Shown here: positions 37,065 to 48,595 of the stretch, in pieces
Layout of the letters: the number at the start of each line of letters is the position of its first letter
Position numbering within the stretch: position 1 is the first letter of the stretch
From: Streptomyces filipinensis
Lineage (GTDB): Bacteria > Actinomycetota > Actinomycetes > Streptomycetales > Streptomycetaceae
Reading direction: 5' to 3'
Assembly: GCF_014649495.1 (NCBI RefSeq)
Contig: NZ_BMTD01000001.1
Coordinates: 1,011,283-1,075,282, forward strand
Length of the DNA: 64,000 nt
The notes under the pieces: generated by a model
Databases searched by the model: none
What the model saw: the letters and a program-made list of their open reading frames with translations, nothing else
What the model was told of the DNA's origin: nothing
Program-made: the position numbers and the translations under genes

Positions 37065-38093
37065 ATGCGGGTCGGAGTACTGACCGGAGGCGGCGACTGC
37101 CCCGGGCTCAACGCCGTCATCCGGGCCATCGTCCGCAAGGGCGTGCAGGAGTACGGCTATGACTTCACCGGCTTCCGGGACGGCTGGCGCGGCCCCCTCG
37201 AAGGCGACACCGTCCGTCTGGACATCCCCGCGGTGCGCGGCACCCTGCCCCGCGGCGGCACCATCCTCGGCTCCTCGCGCACCAACCCCCTCAAGGTGGA
37301 GAACGGCATCCGCCGGATCAAGGACAACCTGGCCAAGCTGGACGTCCAGGCCCTCGTCGCGATCGGCGGCGAGGACACCCTCGGTGTCGCCGCGCGGCTG
37401 TCCGACGAGTACGGGGTGCCCTGCGTCGGGGTCCCCAAGACGATCGACAACGACCTGTCCGCCACCGACTACACCTTCGGCTTCGACACCGCCGTCAACA
37501 TCGCCACCGAGGCGATCGACCGGCTGCACACCACCGCCGAGTCCCATATGCGGGTCCTGGTCGTGGAGGTGATGGGCCGGCACGCCGGCTGGATCGCCCT
37601 GCACTCGGGCCTGGCCGGCGGCGCCAACGTCATCCTCATCCCCGAGCAGCGCTTCGACGTCGACCAGGTCTGCGCCTGGGTCACCTCCCGCTTCCGGGCG
37701 TCGTACGCGCCGATCGTCGTCGTCGCCGAGGGCGCCATGCCGAAGGACGGCGACATGGTGCTCAAGGACGGGTCGCTGGACTCCTTCGGGCATGTCCGGC
37801 TCTCCGGGGTCGGCGAGTGGCTGGCCAAGGAGATCGAGAGCCGCACCGGAAAGGAGGCCCGGACCACGGTCCTCGGGCACGTCCAGCGCGGCGGCACGCC
37901 CAGCGCCTTCGACCGCTGGCTGGCCACCCGTTTCGGGCTGCACGCCATCGACTGCGTCCGCGACGGCGACTTCGGCACGATGGTCGCCCTGCGCGGCACC
38001 GACATCGTCCGCGTCCCGCTCGCCGAGGCCACGGCCAAGCTGAAGACGGTGGACCCGAAGCTGTACGCGGAGATCGGGGTCTTCTTCGGCTGA
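37065..38093 (+). CDS. pfkA: 6-phosphofructokinase, group III, with PPi-type active-site residues
   Basis: The enzyme phosphorylates fructose 6-phosphate. The 342 residues include TGGGDCPGLNAVIR, IGGEDTLGVA, PKTIDNDLS, VEVMGRHAGWIAL and HVQRGGTPSAFDR. At the donor-selecting sites it has Asp104 (GGED) and Lys125 (PKTIDND), the pair linked to pyrophosphate use; ATP-dependent E. coli PfkA has glycines there. Streptomyces paralogues are usually described as ATP enzymes, so the donor needs direct testing. ATG 37065 follows GAAGGGA. A strong bidirectional hairpin follows. Confidence 0.94.
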   Translation: MRVGVLTGGGDCPGLNAVIRAIVRKGVQEYGYDFTGFRDGWRGPLEGDTVRLDIPAVRGTLPRGGTILGSSRTNPLKVENGIRRIKDNLAKLDVQALVAIGGEDTLGVAARLSDEYGVPCVGVPKTIDNDLSATDYTFGFDTAVNIATEAIDRLHTTAESHMRVLVVEVMGRHAGWIALHSGLAGGANVILIPEQRFDVDQVCAWVTSRFRASYAPIVVVAEGAMPKDGDMVLKDGSLDSFGHVRLSGVGEWLAKEIESRTGKEARTTVLGHVQRGGTPSAFDRWLATRFGLHAIDCVRDGDFGTMVALRGTDIVRVPLAEATAKLKTVDPKLYAEIGVFFG

Positions 38094-38137
38094 CCCGGCA
38101 GCCGGCCCGCTGGTCATCGGACAGACGTCGAACCACC

Positions 38138-38172
38138 CGTGACGCCGCCGCGGTCACCGCGGCGGCGTCACG
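38138..38172. terminator. Bidirectional terminator between pfkA and anthranilate synthase
   Basis: A 16-bp perfect stem (CGTGACGCCGCCGCGG, 38138-38153, with 38157-38172) has a three-base loop and sits between convergent stop codons. Confidence 0.88.
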
Positions 38173-38196
38173 CGCCGAGGACGACGACGTCCCGGG

Positions 38197-40077
38197 CTAC
38201 ACGGCGGGCCGCGGCTCGCAGAACGTGCTCGTCCCGCGCAGCCGACCGGCCAGCTCCCGCACGATCGCCGCCCCGTTCAGGCTGAGCACCGACTCCGGGT
38301 GGAACTGGACACCCGCGAATCCCGTACCCCGCAGGGCGTGCACCTCGCCGCCCGCGGTCCGGCTCACCTCGATGCCGTGCGCGGCCAGCTCCCGGGCCGC
38401 CTCGTCGTCGCAGCGGGCGACGAAGCTGTTGTAGAAGCCGACGGTCTCGGCCCGGCCGAACAGGTCGATCGTGGTCTGCGCCCCCTGGTACGGCACCTCC
38501 TTGCGGACGATGTCCAGCCCCAGCTCGGCCGCGATCAGCTCATGGCCCAGGCAGACCCCCAGCACCCCGTGCCGGTGCCCCCGGATCACGGTGGCGGTCA
38601 GCTCGCGCAGCAACCGCATCTTCGGATCGGTCCGGTCGGACGGGTCGCCCGGTCCGGGGCCGAGCACCACCGGGCCCGCGTGCGCGAGCACGGCCGCCCG
38701 CAGCCCCGGCTCGTCGTACCGCCGTACGCTCACCTCCAGGCCGGTCGAGCGCAGCACGTGCGCCAGCATCGCGGTGAAGGTGTCCTCGCCGTCGACGACG
38801 AGGGCATGGCCGGTGAGCTCCTGGGCCGGCTCCTGCATCCGCAGCCAGAAGGGCGCGAGCGCGGCCCGCCGTCCGTCCAGCGCCGCCCGCACCCGCGGGT
38901 CGTCGGCCAGCCGGGGCCGCTCCCGCTCCGCGCGCGGCCGGGAAGGCCGTACCCCGAGGGCCGCCAGCACCCCCGCCGCCTTCGCGTGCGTCTCCGCGAC
39001 CTCGCCCGCCGGGTCCGAGCCGCGCACCAGCGTGGCGCCCACCGGCACGCGCAGACGTCCCTCGGCGGAGATGTCGGCGGTGCGGATCAGGATGGGGGAG
39101 TCCAGGGTCTGCGCGCCTCCACCGTCCCGGCCGAGCAGGGCCAGCGCGCCCGCGTAGTAGCCGCGTCCGCCGGCTTCGTGCCGTTCGATGACCCGGCAGG
39201 CGTTCTGCACCGGCGACCCGGTCACCGTCGCCGCGAACATGGTCTCCCTCAGCACCTCCCGCGCGTCCAGGGAGGACCTGCCGCGCAGCTCGTACTCGGT
39301 GTGCGCGAGGTGGGCCATCTCCTTCAGCCGCGGCCCGACGACGACCCCGCCCATGTCACCGACGGTGCACATCATCTTCAGTTCCTCGTCGACGACCATC
39401 GACAGCTCCTCGGTCTCCTTGCCGTCGGCGAGGAAGTCCAGCAGGTGCTCCGGGGTCGGCCCCGCGGCGGGATAGCGGTACGTCCCGCTGATCGGGTTCA
39501 TGACGACCGTGCCGCCGGACATCCGGACGTGCACCTCGGGGCTGGCCCCCACCAGCGTGCGGTCCCCGGTGTGCACGACGAAGGTCCAGTACGCGCCGCG
39601 CTCACCCTCCAGCAGCCGGCGGAACAGCGCGAGCGCGTCGGCCCGGCCGAACCCCGGGATCTCGCCCTCGTACGTGCGCCGGATCACGAAGTTCGCACCC
39701 TCGCCCCGGCCGATCTCCTGCTCCAGCACCCGGGCGACGATCTCGCCGTACGCCTCGTCGCCGACGTCGAAGCCACCGCCCGCCACGCGCACCTCGTGCG
39801 CCGGGAGCTGGGACAGGGCGACGTCGAGCGGGATCTCGCAGGACTCCTCGGGGGTCAGCACCAGCAGCGGCGTACCGTCGTCGCGGACGTCGAAGCCGCG
39901 CTCGCGGATCTGCCGGAACGGGACCAGCGCGAGTCCCTCGTCGGGCAGGTCGGCGAGCCGGTCGCGGCTGGTCACCGGGCCGATCAGCAGCTCCACCGGG
40001 TGCTCGTCACGGCCCGGGACGCGGCGCCGGAGCAGGGCGAAGGGGCGGCGGTCGGACAGCAGGTCCTGGAGGTTCAC
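38197..40077 (-). CDS. trpE: Fused anthranilate synthase (TrpE-TrpG)
   Basis: The enzyme converts chorismate and glutamine to anthranilate. The 626-residue chain joins component I (chorismate-binding, with IGRGEGANFVIRR, NPISGTYRYP, DEELKMMCTVGDMGG and TVTGSPVQNACRVI) to a C-terminal class I glutaminase with Cys509 (GVCLGHE), His593 and Glu595 (QFHPES). The fused order resembles S. venezuelae TrpEG and phenazine-type enzymes. A leader with three tandem Trp codons and a terminator hairpin precede it, so tryptophan supply should control it by attenuation. This supports a biosynthetic tryptophan role over pabAB or phenazine roles. Confidence 0.93.
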   Translation of the reverse strand: MNLQDLLSDRRPFALLRRRVPGRDEHPVELLIGPVTSRDRLADLPDEGLALVPFRQIRERGFDVRDDGTPLLVLTPEESCEIPLDVALSQLPAHEVRVAGGGFDVGDEAYGEIVARVLEQEIGRGEGANFVIRRTYEGEIPGFGRADALALFRRLLEGERGAYWTFVVHTGDRTLVGASPEVHVRMSGGTVVMNPISGTYRYPAAGPTPEHLLDFLADGKETEELSMVVDEELKMMCTVGDMGGVVVGPRLKEMAHLAHTEYELRGRSSLDAREVLRETMFAATVTGSPVQNACRVIERHEAGGRGYYAGALALLGRDGGGAQTLDSPILIRTADISAEGRLRVPVGATLVRGSDPAGEVAETHAKAAGVLAALGVRPSRPRAERERPRLADDPRVRAALDGRRAALAPFWLRMQEPAQELTGHALVVDGEDTFTAMLAHVLRSTGLEVSVRRYDEPGLRAAVLAHAGPVVLGPGPGDPSDRTDPKMRLLRELTATVIRGHRHGVLGVCLGHELIAAELGLDIVRKEVPYQGAQTTIDLFGRAETVGFYNSFVARCDDEAARELAAHGIEVSRTAGGEVHALRGTGFAGVQFHPESVLSLNGAAIVRELAGRLRGTSTFCEPRPAV

Positions 40078-40101
40078 GGGTGCTCCTTCTCGATCTTCTG
40101 A

Positions 40102-41712
<1,611 letters not shown>

Positions 41713-41720
41713 GCATCAGA

Positions 41721-41752
41721 AGGGGCGCGGATCACACAGGATCCGCGCCCCT
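41721..41752 (+). terminator. Terminator after DAHP synthase
   Basis: A 12-bp stem (AGGGGCGCGGAT, 41721-41732, with 41741-41752) is followed by CCTCCTTTT, nine bases past the stop. Confidence 0.87.
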
Positions 41753-41785
41753 CCTCCTTTTGCGGATCCGGGGGGATGGATAAGG

Positions 41786-41804
41786 TTAGGTTTGCCTCAC
41801 CGGA
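41786..41804. promoter_or_regulatory. Candidate iron box (DmdR/IdeR type) upstream of bfd
   Basis: TTAGGTTTGCCTCACCGGA matches about 13 of 19 positions of the iron box TTAGGTTAGGCTAACCTAA, including the full left half TTAGGTT. It lies 49 bases before the bfd start. Confidence 0.5.
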
Positions 41805-41852
41805 AAGCGGGATGGCAGTAGACACAGTGATCCCGTCGGGAGGTGAGTCCGC

Positions 41853-42101
41853 GTGTACGTCTGCAGCTGCTTCGGCATCACCGAGGCCCAGGTCAAGAAG
41901 CACGCGGAGGACGGTGCCTGCACCCCCCGCCAGATAGCCTCCGCCTGCAAGGCGGGCACGGACTGCGGCTCGTGCGTCCGCCGGATCCAGGCCCTTCTCG
42001 GCCGGGGCGCCTGCCCGCGCCGTGAGCTGGCCGACCAGGGCCGGCCGATGCTGGCGGAGTTCCCCGCGGGCGGCCCCGCCGACCTTCCCGAAGCGGCCTA
42101 G
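41853..42101 (+). CDS. bfd: Bacterioferritin-associated ferredoxin
   Basis: This is a 2Fe-2S protein that reduces stored ferric iron in bacterioferritin so that it can leave. The 82 residues have the BFD cysteine order CSCFG (Cys4, Cys6) and CGSC (Cys38, Cys41). GTG 41853 follows GGGAGGTG. An iron-box-like sequence lies upstream, and bfr is convergent three bases after its stop. The charged C-terminal tail is longer than in E. coli Bfd. Confidence 0.92.
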   Translation: MYVCSCFGITEAQVKKHAEDGACTPRQIASACKAGTDCGSCVRRIQALLGRGACPRRELADQGRPMLAEFPAGGPADLPEAA

Positions 42102-42103
42102 GC

Positions 42104-42583
42104 TCAGCTCTCCGGCTGCTCGATCACCTGGGCGATGTAGAGCGCCTCGCCGAGCTTCTCCAGCAGTTCCAGCTGGGTGTCGAGGTAGTCGATGTGGTGC
42201 TCCTCGTCAGCGAGGATGTCCTCGAAGATGTTCGCCGACGTGATGTCCCCCTTCTCGCGCATCACCTTGATGCCCCGCCGGAGCCGGTCGATCGCCTCGA
42301 CCTCGATCTGCCGGTCGGCCTCGAACATCTCCCGCACCGTCTGTCCGACCCGGACGTGGAAGAGCCGCTGGTAGTTGGGCAGCCCCTCCAGGAACAGGAT
42401 CCGGTCGGTGAGCACCTCCGCGTGCTTCATCTCGTCGAACGACTCGTGCCGCGTGTACTTGGCGAGCTTCGTCCAGCCGAAGTTCTCCTGCATCTTCGCG
42501 TGCAGGAAGTACTGGTTGATCGCGGTCAGCTCGCCGGTGAGCTGCTCGTTGAGGAACTCGATGACCTCGGGGTCGCCCTGCAT
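42104..42583 (-). CDS. bfr: Bacterioferritin
   Basis: The protein stores iron in a 24-mer cage with heme between subunits. The 159 residues keep all ferroxidase ligands at the canonical numbers: Glu18, Glu51, His54, Glu94, Glu127 and His130. The heme ligand Met52 is present. The start is ATG 42583, with AAGGAG eight bases upstream; a longer frame to 42640 has no ribosome site. It is convergent with bfd. Confidence 0.96.
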   Translation of the reverse strand: MQGDPEVIEFLNEQLTGELTAINQYFLHAKMQENFGWTKLAKYTRHESFDEMKHAEVLTDRILFLEGLPNYQRLFHVRVGQTVREMFEADRQIEVEAIDRLRRGIKVMREKGDITSANIFEDILADEEHHIDYLDTQLELLEKLGEALYIAQVIEQPES

Positions 42584-42660
42584 CGCAGCGGCTCCTTCCA
42601 CACGGGGTAACGGGGGAGGTGTGCGGCGGCATGATTGCACCGGCAGGGAAGATCGTCCAG

Positions 42661-42674
42661 TAAGTGTGCACTTA
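42661..42674. promoter_or_regulatory. Inverted repeat in the bfr/SUOX intergenic region
   Basis: TAAGTG and CACTTA are separated by TG, with a further GTAAGTAC nearby. It is a possible operator for bfr or the divergent oxidoreductase gene; the regulator is unknown. Confidence 0.35.
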
Positions 42675-42759
42675 GTAAGTACGTCCTGGGTTGATGCTGA
42701 TTGTCCGTTTCATCGAGGGGTGGTCAAGGGCACTGCCCCAGGTCTGTCAGGATGGATAC

Positions 42760-43392
42760 ATGGGTCATCCGGTGGAGCGCGAGTCTGGAGCAGCGGCAGG
42801 GTCCGAGCTTCCGCCGGGTCAGCGGCTCCAGCGTGGCTGGCCGGTCACGCACTACGGGCCCGTCCCGAAGTTCCGGCCCGAGCGCTGGGAGTTCCGGGTC
42901 TTCGGCGCCACCGCCGACGGCGACAAGCACACCTGGAACCACGAGGAGTTCACGGCCCTGCCGTACACCACCGTGGTGGCCGATCTGCACTGCGTGACGA
43001 AGTTCAGCATGACCGGCGCGGAGTGGGGCGGCATCCCGGCCCGCGCCATCCTGGACCTGGCCCCGCCGGCGCCCGACGTCACCCATGTGATGGTGTGGGC
43101 GGAGTACGGCTTCAGCTCCAACCTCCGCCTGTCGGACTTCACCGGCGACCGCACCATCTTCGCCACCCACAAGGACGGCGAGCTGCTCACCGCCGAGCAC
43201 GGCTTCCCGGTCCGGCTGATCGTGCCCCACCTGTACGCCTGGAAGGGCCCCAAGTGGGTCCGTGGCGTGGAGTACATGACCGCCGACCGCCGCGGCTTCT
43301 GGGAGGAACGCGGCTACCACAACATCGGCGACCCCTGGAAGGAACAGCGCTACTCCTACCAGGAGGGGCCGGGCGACGGCCCGGAGCTGTGA
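42760..43392 (+). CDS. Sulfite oxidase-fold molybdopterin oxidoreductase
   Basis: The 210-residue protein comprises only the molybdenum-cofactor domain of the sulfite oxidase family. Cys78 in ADLHCVTKFS is the expected molybdenum ligand. VPHLYAWKGPKWVRGVEYM matches the C-terminal part of the domain in MsrP-like and related actinobacterial enzymes. There is no heme or dimerisation domain and no signal peptide, so the electron partner is unknown. ATG 42760 follows a weak AGGAT site. It is convergent with nfo. Confidence 0.88.
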   Translation: MGHPVERESGAAAGSELPPGQRLQRGWPVTHYGPVPKFRPERWEFRVFGATADGDKHTWNHEEFTALPYTTVVADLHCVTKFSMTGAEWGGIPARAILDLAPPAPDVTHVMVWAEYGFSSNLRLSDFTGDRTIFATHKDGELLTAEHGFPVRLIVPHLYAWKGPKWVRGVEYMTADRRGFWEERGYHNIGDPWKEQRYSYQEGPGDGPEL

Positions 43393-43413
43393 GTCCCGCG
43401 ACCCCGGACGGGC

Positions 43414-44295
43414 TCAGCCGTCCCTGAGCTTCTTCAGCAGCTCCACGTCCGCCGCGTGCCCCTGCTTGCCGCCCGGTGTCTCGATGACCAGCGGTACACC
43501 CTCGGTCGCCGGGTGCGTCATCAGCGCCCGGAACGGGTCCTCGCCGATGTGACCGGCGCCGATGTTCTCGTGGCGGTCCTTGTGCGCGCCGGCCACGTCC
43601 TTGGAGTCGTTCGCGTGGATCAGCTTCAGCCGCCCCGCGCCGACGGTGTCCACCAGCAGGTCCAGCGTCCGGTGCATCCCGCCCGTCCCGGCCAGGTCGT
43701 GCCCGGCGGCGAAGATGTGGCAGGTGTCCAGGCACACGCCCAGCTTCGGATGGGCGTCCAGCGCCTCGAAGTACGGCCCGAAGTCCCAGGTGCGGGAACA
43801 CAGCGACGCGCCCTGCCCGGCCGTCGACTCCAGCAGCAGGAACGGATCGTCGTCGTGGGTCAGCTCGTCCAGCAGCGGCAGCATGTGCTCGCGCACCTGC
43901 TTCAGCGCCACGTCCCGGCCCCGCCCGCCGGTCGCGCTTCCGGTGTGCACGACCACGCCCAGCGCGCCGATCGCCCGGCCGCGGCGCAGCGAGTGCCGGA
44001 GCGACTCCACCGACCGCTCCACGGTCGCCTCGGTGTGCGAGCCGAAGTTGATCAGATAGGGGGCGTGCACATACGCCGGCACCGACTGCTCGGCGCACGC
44101 CTCCCGGAACGCCTCGTCCTGCCGGGGGTTCCCGGCGGGCGTGGCCCAGCCGCGCGGATTGGCCACGAAGACCTGCACGGTCTCCGCCGCCAGCTCACGG
44201 GCGTACGTCATCCCCACGGAGTGCAGGCCGCCGGCCACCGGTACGTGACCGCCGACGGGATTGCGCGGCAGGGGGCGAGAAACAGATGAGGTCAT
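43414..44295 (-). CDS. nfo: Endonuclease IV family AP endonuclease
   Basis: The enzyme cuts DNA at abasic sites. The 293 residues form the TIM-barrel with zinc ligands in YVHAPYLINFGS, VVHTGS, LLLESTAG, VCLDTCHIFAAGHD, LIHANDSKD, RHENIGAGHIG and VIETPGG. The start is ATG 44295. It lies 92 bases downstream of the PASTA kinase on the same strand. Confidence 0.94.
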   Translation of the reverse strand: MTSSVSRPLPRNPVGGHVPVAGGLHSVGMTYARELAAETVQVFVANPRGWATPAGNPRQDEAFREACAEQSVPAYVHAPYLINFGSHTEATVERSVESLRHSLRRGRAIGALGVVVHTGSATGGRGRDVALKQVREHMLPLLDELTHDDDPFLLLESTAGQGASLCSRTWDFGPYFEALDAHPKLGVCLDTCHIFAAGHDLAGTGGMHRTLDLLVDTVGAGRLKLIHANDSKDVAGAHKDRHENIGAGHIGEDPFRALMTHPATEGVPLVIETPGGKQGHAADVELLKKLRDG

Positions 44296-44387
44296 GACCT
44301 GTCCAGCATGCCAGTACGGGTGGGGAAGGCCCCGCTCAGGGTACGACCGGACCGGCGCACCCGGCGCGAGGCCGCTCGTGCGCCCGG

Positions 44388-46295
44388 TCAGCGGATGGTG
44401 ATCGTGACGGTCGACCCCTTGGGTGCCCTGTCGCCGCCCTTCACGGACTGCTCCTTCACGGTGTCACCGAACAGCCCGAGCAGCCCGCGGTCGTCCTCCA
44501 CCTTGAAGCCGGCACCCTCCAGCGCCTTGTGGGCGTCGTCCACGCTGTCGCCGACCACGTCGGGCACCTCGACCATCTCCGGGCCCTTGGACAGCGTCAG
44601 TGTCACCGTGTCACCCTCGGCGGCCTGGCTGCCGTCGCCCGGGCTCTGCCGCGCGACCTTGCCCTTGTCGACGTCGGAGTTGACCTGCTCCGGGGCGATC
44701 ACGACCTTCAGCCCGGCGTCCGTCAGCTCCCGCTTGGCGTCGTCGGGGTCGTCACCGGTGACGTCCGGCACATCGATCGGGCTGCCCTTGCTGACCGTCA
44801 GCGCGATCGCCGAACCCGCGTGCCGCCTGGTGCCCGCCTTCGGCGTCGTGGCGATCACGGAGCCCTTGTCGACGTCCTCGCTGAACGCCCGGGTGACCAT
44901 GCCCGGCTCCAGCCCGTCCGCCTTCAGCCGTGTCCGCGCCTCGGCCAGCGTGCGGCCCGCGACATCCGGCACGTTCACCGTGTCCGGGCCCAGCGAGACG
45001 GTCAGTGTCACCGCGTCGTGGTCGCGGATCCGGGCGCCGGGCGCCGGGTCGGTGCCTATGACCGTGCCGCGCTTGACGGTGTCGTTGTACGCGCGCTTGA
45101 CCTGCCCGACCTTCAGCCCGGCCGCGTCGAGCCGGTCCCGCGCCTGCGCCTCGGTCTTCGCCAGCAGCGGCGGGACCTTCGTGAACTGGCCGGAGTTGAT
45201 GTACCAGATCCCGGCGCCCACGCCGAACACCGCCAGCACGGCGGCGACCACGGCCAGCACCAGGCGCCTGGGCCGGCGCGGCGGCACCGGCGGTGCCTGC
45301 AGCCGGCTGGTGTGCTGGACGGGGGGCTCGTCCCCGTTGACGGGCAGCGGCCGGGGCACGGTCAGCGAGCGCGGGATCACGCTCGTACGGTCCTCGGCGT
45401 TGTCGTGCTCCGCGGCGCGCGCCTGCGGCGGCACCGTGTCCAGCTGTTCGTCGCTCAGCGCCCGGCGGGCCTCGCGCACCTGGGCGAGCAGCGCCACGGC
45501 GTCGTGCGGCCGGATGTCCGGGGTGCGCGCGGCCGCCGACGCGACCAGCTCGTCCAGCGGGTACGGCAGGCCCGGGACCAGCGCCGAGGGCGGCGGCACG
45601 TCCTCGTGGATGTGCTGGTAGAGGATCTGTGCGGGGGAGTCGCCGGAGTGGGGCTTGGCACCGGTCAGCATCTCGTAGAGCACGACACCGCAGGCGTAGA
45701 CGTCGACCCGCGGGTCGGCGGTGCCCTGCTCGATCTGCTCGGGCGCGAGGTACGACACGGTCCCGAGGACGGCGCCGGTCGTGCTGGTCACCGTGTCCAC
45801 GGACCGCACCAGCCCGAAGTCGGCGACCTTGACCCGGCCGTCGTCCCCTATCAGCACGTTCTCGGGCTTCATGTCCCGGTGCACGAACCCGGCCCGGTGC
45901 GCGGCGCCCAGCGCGGCCAGCACCGGCTCCAGGATGTCCAGCGCGGCCCGCGGCCGCAGCGCGCCCCGCTCCCGCAGCACGTCGCGCAGGGTGCACCCGG
46001 CGATGTACTCCATCGCCAGGTACACGTACGACCCGTCGGTCCCCTGGTCGAAGACCTGCACCACGTTCGGGTGCGCCAGCCTTGCGACGGACTTCGCCTC
46101 CCGGATGAACCGCTCGACGAACGATCCGTCGGACGCGAGCGTCGGGTGCATCACCTTCAGCGCGAGAACGCGGTCGAGACGGGTGTCCAGGGCCCGGTAG
46201 ACCGTGGCCATCCCGCCGACCGCGATCCGTGCGTCGACGCGGTAGCGGCCGTCGAGCACCTGCCCGACGAGGGGGTCCTGAAGGGTCGTATCCAC
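44388..46295 (-). CDS. PASTA-domain serine/threonine protein kinase
   Basis: This is a membrane signalling kinase of 635 residues. The kinase domain has IAVGGMATVYRA, Lys47, HRD Asp141 and DFG Asp159. A proline-rich linker leads to one transmembrane helix (about 345-366) and four extracellular PASTA repeats of roughly 65 residues (starting about 371), which bind peptidoglycan fragments or lipid II. The start is GTG 46295 (MDTTLQDPLVG); the longer frame to 46358 lacks a ribosome site. It lies downstream of thiG on the same strand. An Rv2175c-like substrate candidate is encoded 4.2 kb away, as mycobacterial PknL sits next to Rv2175c. Confidence 0.93.
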   Translation of the reverse strand: MDTTLQDPLVGQVLDGRYRVDARIAVGGMATVYRALDTRLDRVLALKVMHPTLASDGSFVERFIREAKSVARLAHPNVVQVFDQGTDGSYVYLAMEYIAGCTLRDVLRERGALRPRAALDILEPVLAALGAAHRAGFVHRDMKPENVLIGDDGRVKVADFGLVRSVDTVTSTTGAVLGTVSYLAPEQIEQGTADPRVDVYACGVVLYEMLTGAKPHSGDSPAQILYQHIHEDVPPPSALVPGLPYPLDELVASAAARTPDIRPHDAVALLAQVREARRALSDEQLDTVPPQARAAEHDNAEDRTSVIPRSLTVPRPLPVNGDEPPVQHTSRLQAPPVPPRRPRRLVLAVVAAVLAVFGVGAGIWYINSGQFTKVPPLLAKTEAQARDRLDAAGLKVGQVKRAYNDTVKRGTVIGTDPAPGARIRDHDAVTLTVSLGPDTVNVPDVAGRTLAEARTRLKADGLEPGMVTRAFSEDVDKGSVIATTPKAGTRRHAGSAIALTVSKGSPIDVPDVTGDDPDDAKRELTDAGLKVVIAPEQVNSDVDKGKVARQSPGDGSQAAEGDTVTLTLSKGPEMVEVPDVVGDSVDDAHKALEGAGFKVEDDRGLLGLFGDTVKEQSVKGGDRAPKGSTVTITIR

Positions 46296-46400
46296 GAGAG
46301 GGGAGTCTACGAGGAGCGACCGGTACTTCCCCGGCCGAGACCGCTTTCCCGCAGGCACTGAAGCCGACCTGTGACGCTTCCCGCACCCTGCGGCACCGGC

Positions 46401-47198
<798 letters not shown>

Positions 47199-47405
47199 TC
47201 AGCCTCCCTGGACCGCGGTGAGGACTTCCACCCGGTCGCCCTCGGCCAGCGCCGTGGCGGCCCACTGCGCGCGCGGGACGACGGTCTCGTTGACCGCGGC
47301 GGCCACCCCGGCCGGCGCCGCGACCAGCGACCGTACGACGATGTCGAGAGCGGTGCCCGGGACGATCTCCCGGCGCTCTCCGTTGACGGAGATCGAGATG
47401 CTCAT
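47199..47405 (-). CDS. thiS: Sulfur carrier protein ThiS
   Basis: This 68-residue ubiquitin-like protein ends in Gly-Gly, which receives the thiocarboxylate sulfur for thiazole formation. Its start (ATG 47405) overlaps the thiO stop by four bases. ThiF or IscS partners are not in the window. Confidence 0.95.
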   Translation of the reverse strand: MSISISVNGERREIVPGTALDIVVRSLVAAPAGVAAAVNETVVPRAQWAATALAEGDRVEVLTAVQGG

Positions 47406-48583
47406 GCGGGCTGCTCCACGAGGAGGGCGGCACCGAAGCGCCGCGGTGTGAACGGGCGGGCCTCTTCCGGAAGTTCGCCGTCGGCGAGCAGCCGCGCCAG
47501 CACATCGCCGGTGACCGGCGTGAGCAGCACCCCGTTGCGGTAGTGCCCGGTGGCCAGCACCAGCCCGTCGAGCCCGGACGGGCCGAGCAGCGGCGCGTTG
47601 TCGGGGGACCCGGGGCGCAGTCCGGCCCGGGTCTCGGTGAGCGGCAGTTCGGTGATGCCCGGCACCAGCTCATGGGCGTCGCGCAGCAGCTCGTACACGC
47701 CGCCCGCGGTGACCGTGGTGTCCCAGCCCAGCTCCTCGCTGGTGGCGCCGACGACCAGTTCGCCGTTCTCGCGGGGCACGAGATAGACGTGGCTGCCGCG
47801 GACGACGGCCCGCACGGTCCGGCTGAGGAACGGCGCGTACCGGCGCGGCACCGTCAGCCGCAGCACCTGTCCCTTGACCGGACGCACCGGCGGCAGCAGC
47901 GCCCGAGGCACGCCCGCGAGCCGCCCGCTCATGCTGCCGGCCGCGAGGACGACCTGGCCGGCGCGCAGTTCGGTGCCGTCCGCGGTGGTGACCCCGGCGG
48001 CCCGGTCCCGCACCACGTCCAGCCGCTCGGCCCACGCCCGGTGGAACACCACGCCGGACCGCTCGCACGCGGCCACCAGGGCCGCCGCCAGCCGGCGCGG
48101 GTCGATCTGGTGGTCGCCGTCGACCCGCAGCCCCCCGCGCACCCCCGGCGCCAGCATCGGCTCCAGGCGCCGGCACTCCCGCCCGGACAGCCACTCCGAC
48201 TCCAGGCCCGAGCGCCGCTGCAGGGCGTGCAGCTCACGCAGATGGGCGCGGTCGTCGGCGTCGAGCGCGACCGCGAGGGTGCCGCAGCGGCGGTAGCCGA
48301 GGTCGTGGCCGGTCAGCTCGGTCAGCTCGGCCACGAAGTCCGGGTAGCGGCGCGCCGATTCCAGGTTCAGGGCGAGCAGCCGCTCCTCGCCGTAGTGCAG
48401 TTCGGTGACCGCGGCCAGCATCCCGGCCGCCACCCGCGCGGCCCCGCCGCCGGGCTCGGGGTCCACCACGGCCGCGGCGAGCCCGCGCTGCGCCGCGCGC
48501 CAGGCCGTGACCAGGCCGATGAGTCCGCCCCCGATGACCAGGACGTCAAACGTGTCGGATGTGTCGGACGTACGTGACGACAT
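47402..48583 (-). CDS. thiO: Glycine oxidase
   Basis: This is an FAD enzyme that oxidises glycine to the imine used by ThiG. The 393 residues include the Rossmann motif VLVIGGGLIGLVTAW and the DAO-family C-terminal GLRPGSPDNAPLLGPSGLDG. The start is ATG 48583 just after the TPP riboswitch. Reading upstream in frame would put 40 residues across the riboswitch itself and is rejected. It is the first gene of thiO-thiS-thiG. Confidence 0.95.
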   Translation of the reverse strand: MSSRTSDTSDTFDVLVIGGGLIGLVTAWRAAQRGLAAAVVDPEPGGGAARVAAGMLAAVTELHYGEERLLALNLESARRYPDFVAELTELTGHDLGYRRCGTLAVALDADDRAHLRELHALQRRSGLESEWLSGRECRRLEPMLAPGVRGGLRVDGDHQIDPRRLAAALVAACERSGVVFHRAWAERLDVVRDRAAGVTTADGTELRAGQVVLAAGSMSGRLAGVPRALLPPVRPVKGQVLRLTVPRRYAPFLSRTVRAVVRGSHVYLVPRENGELVVGATSEELGWDTTVTAGGVYELLRDAHELVPGITELPLTETRAGLRPGSPDNAPLLGPSGLDGLVLATGHYRNGVLLTPVTGDVLARLLADGELPEEARPFTPRRFGAALLVEQPA

Positions 48584-48595
48584 GGGCGTCCAGCC

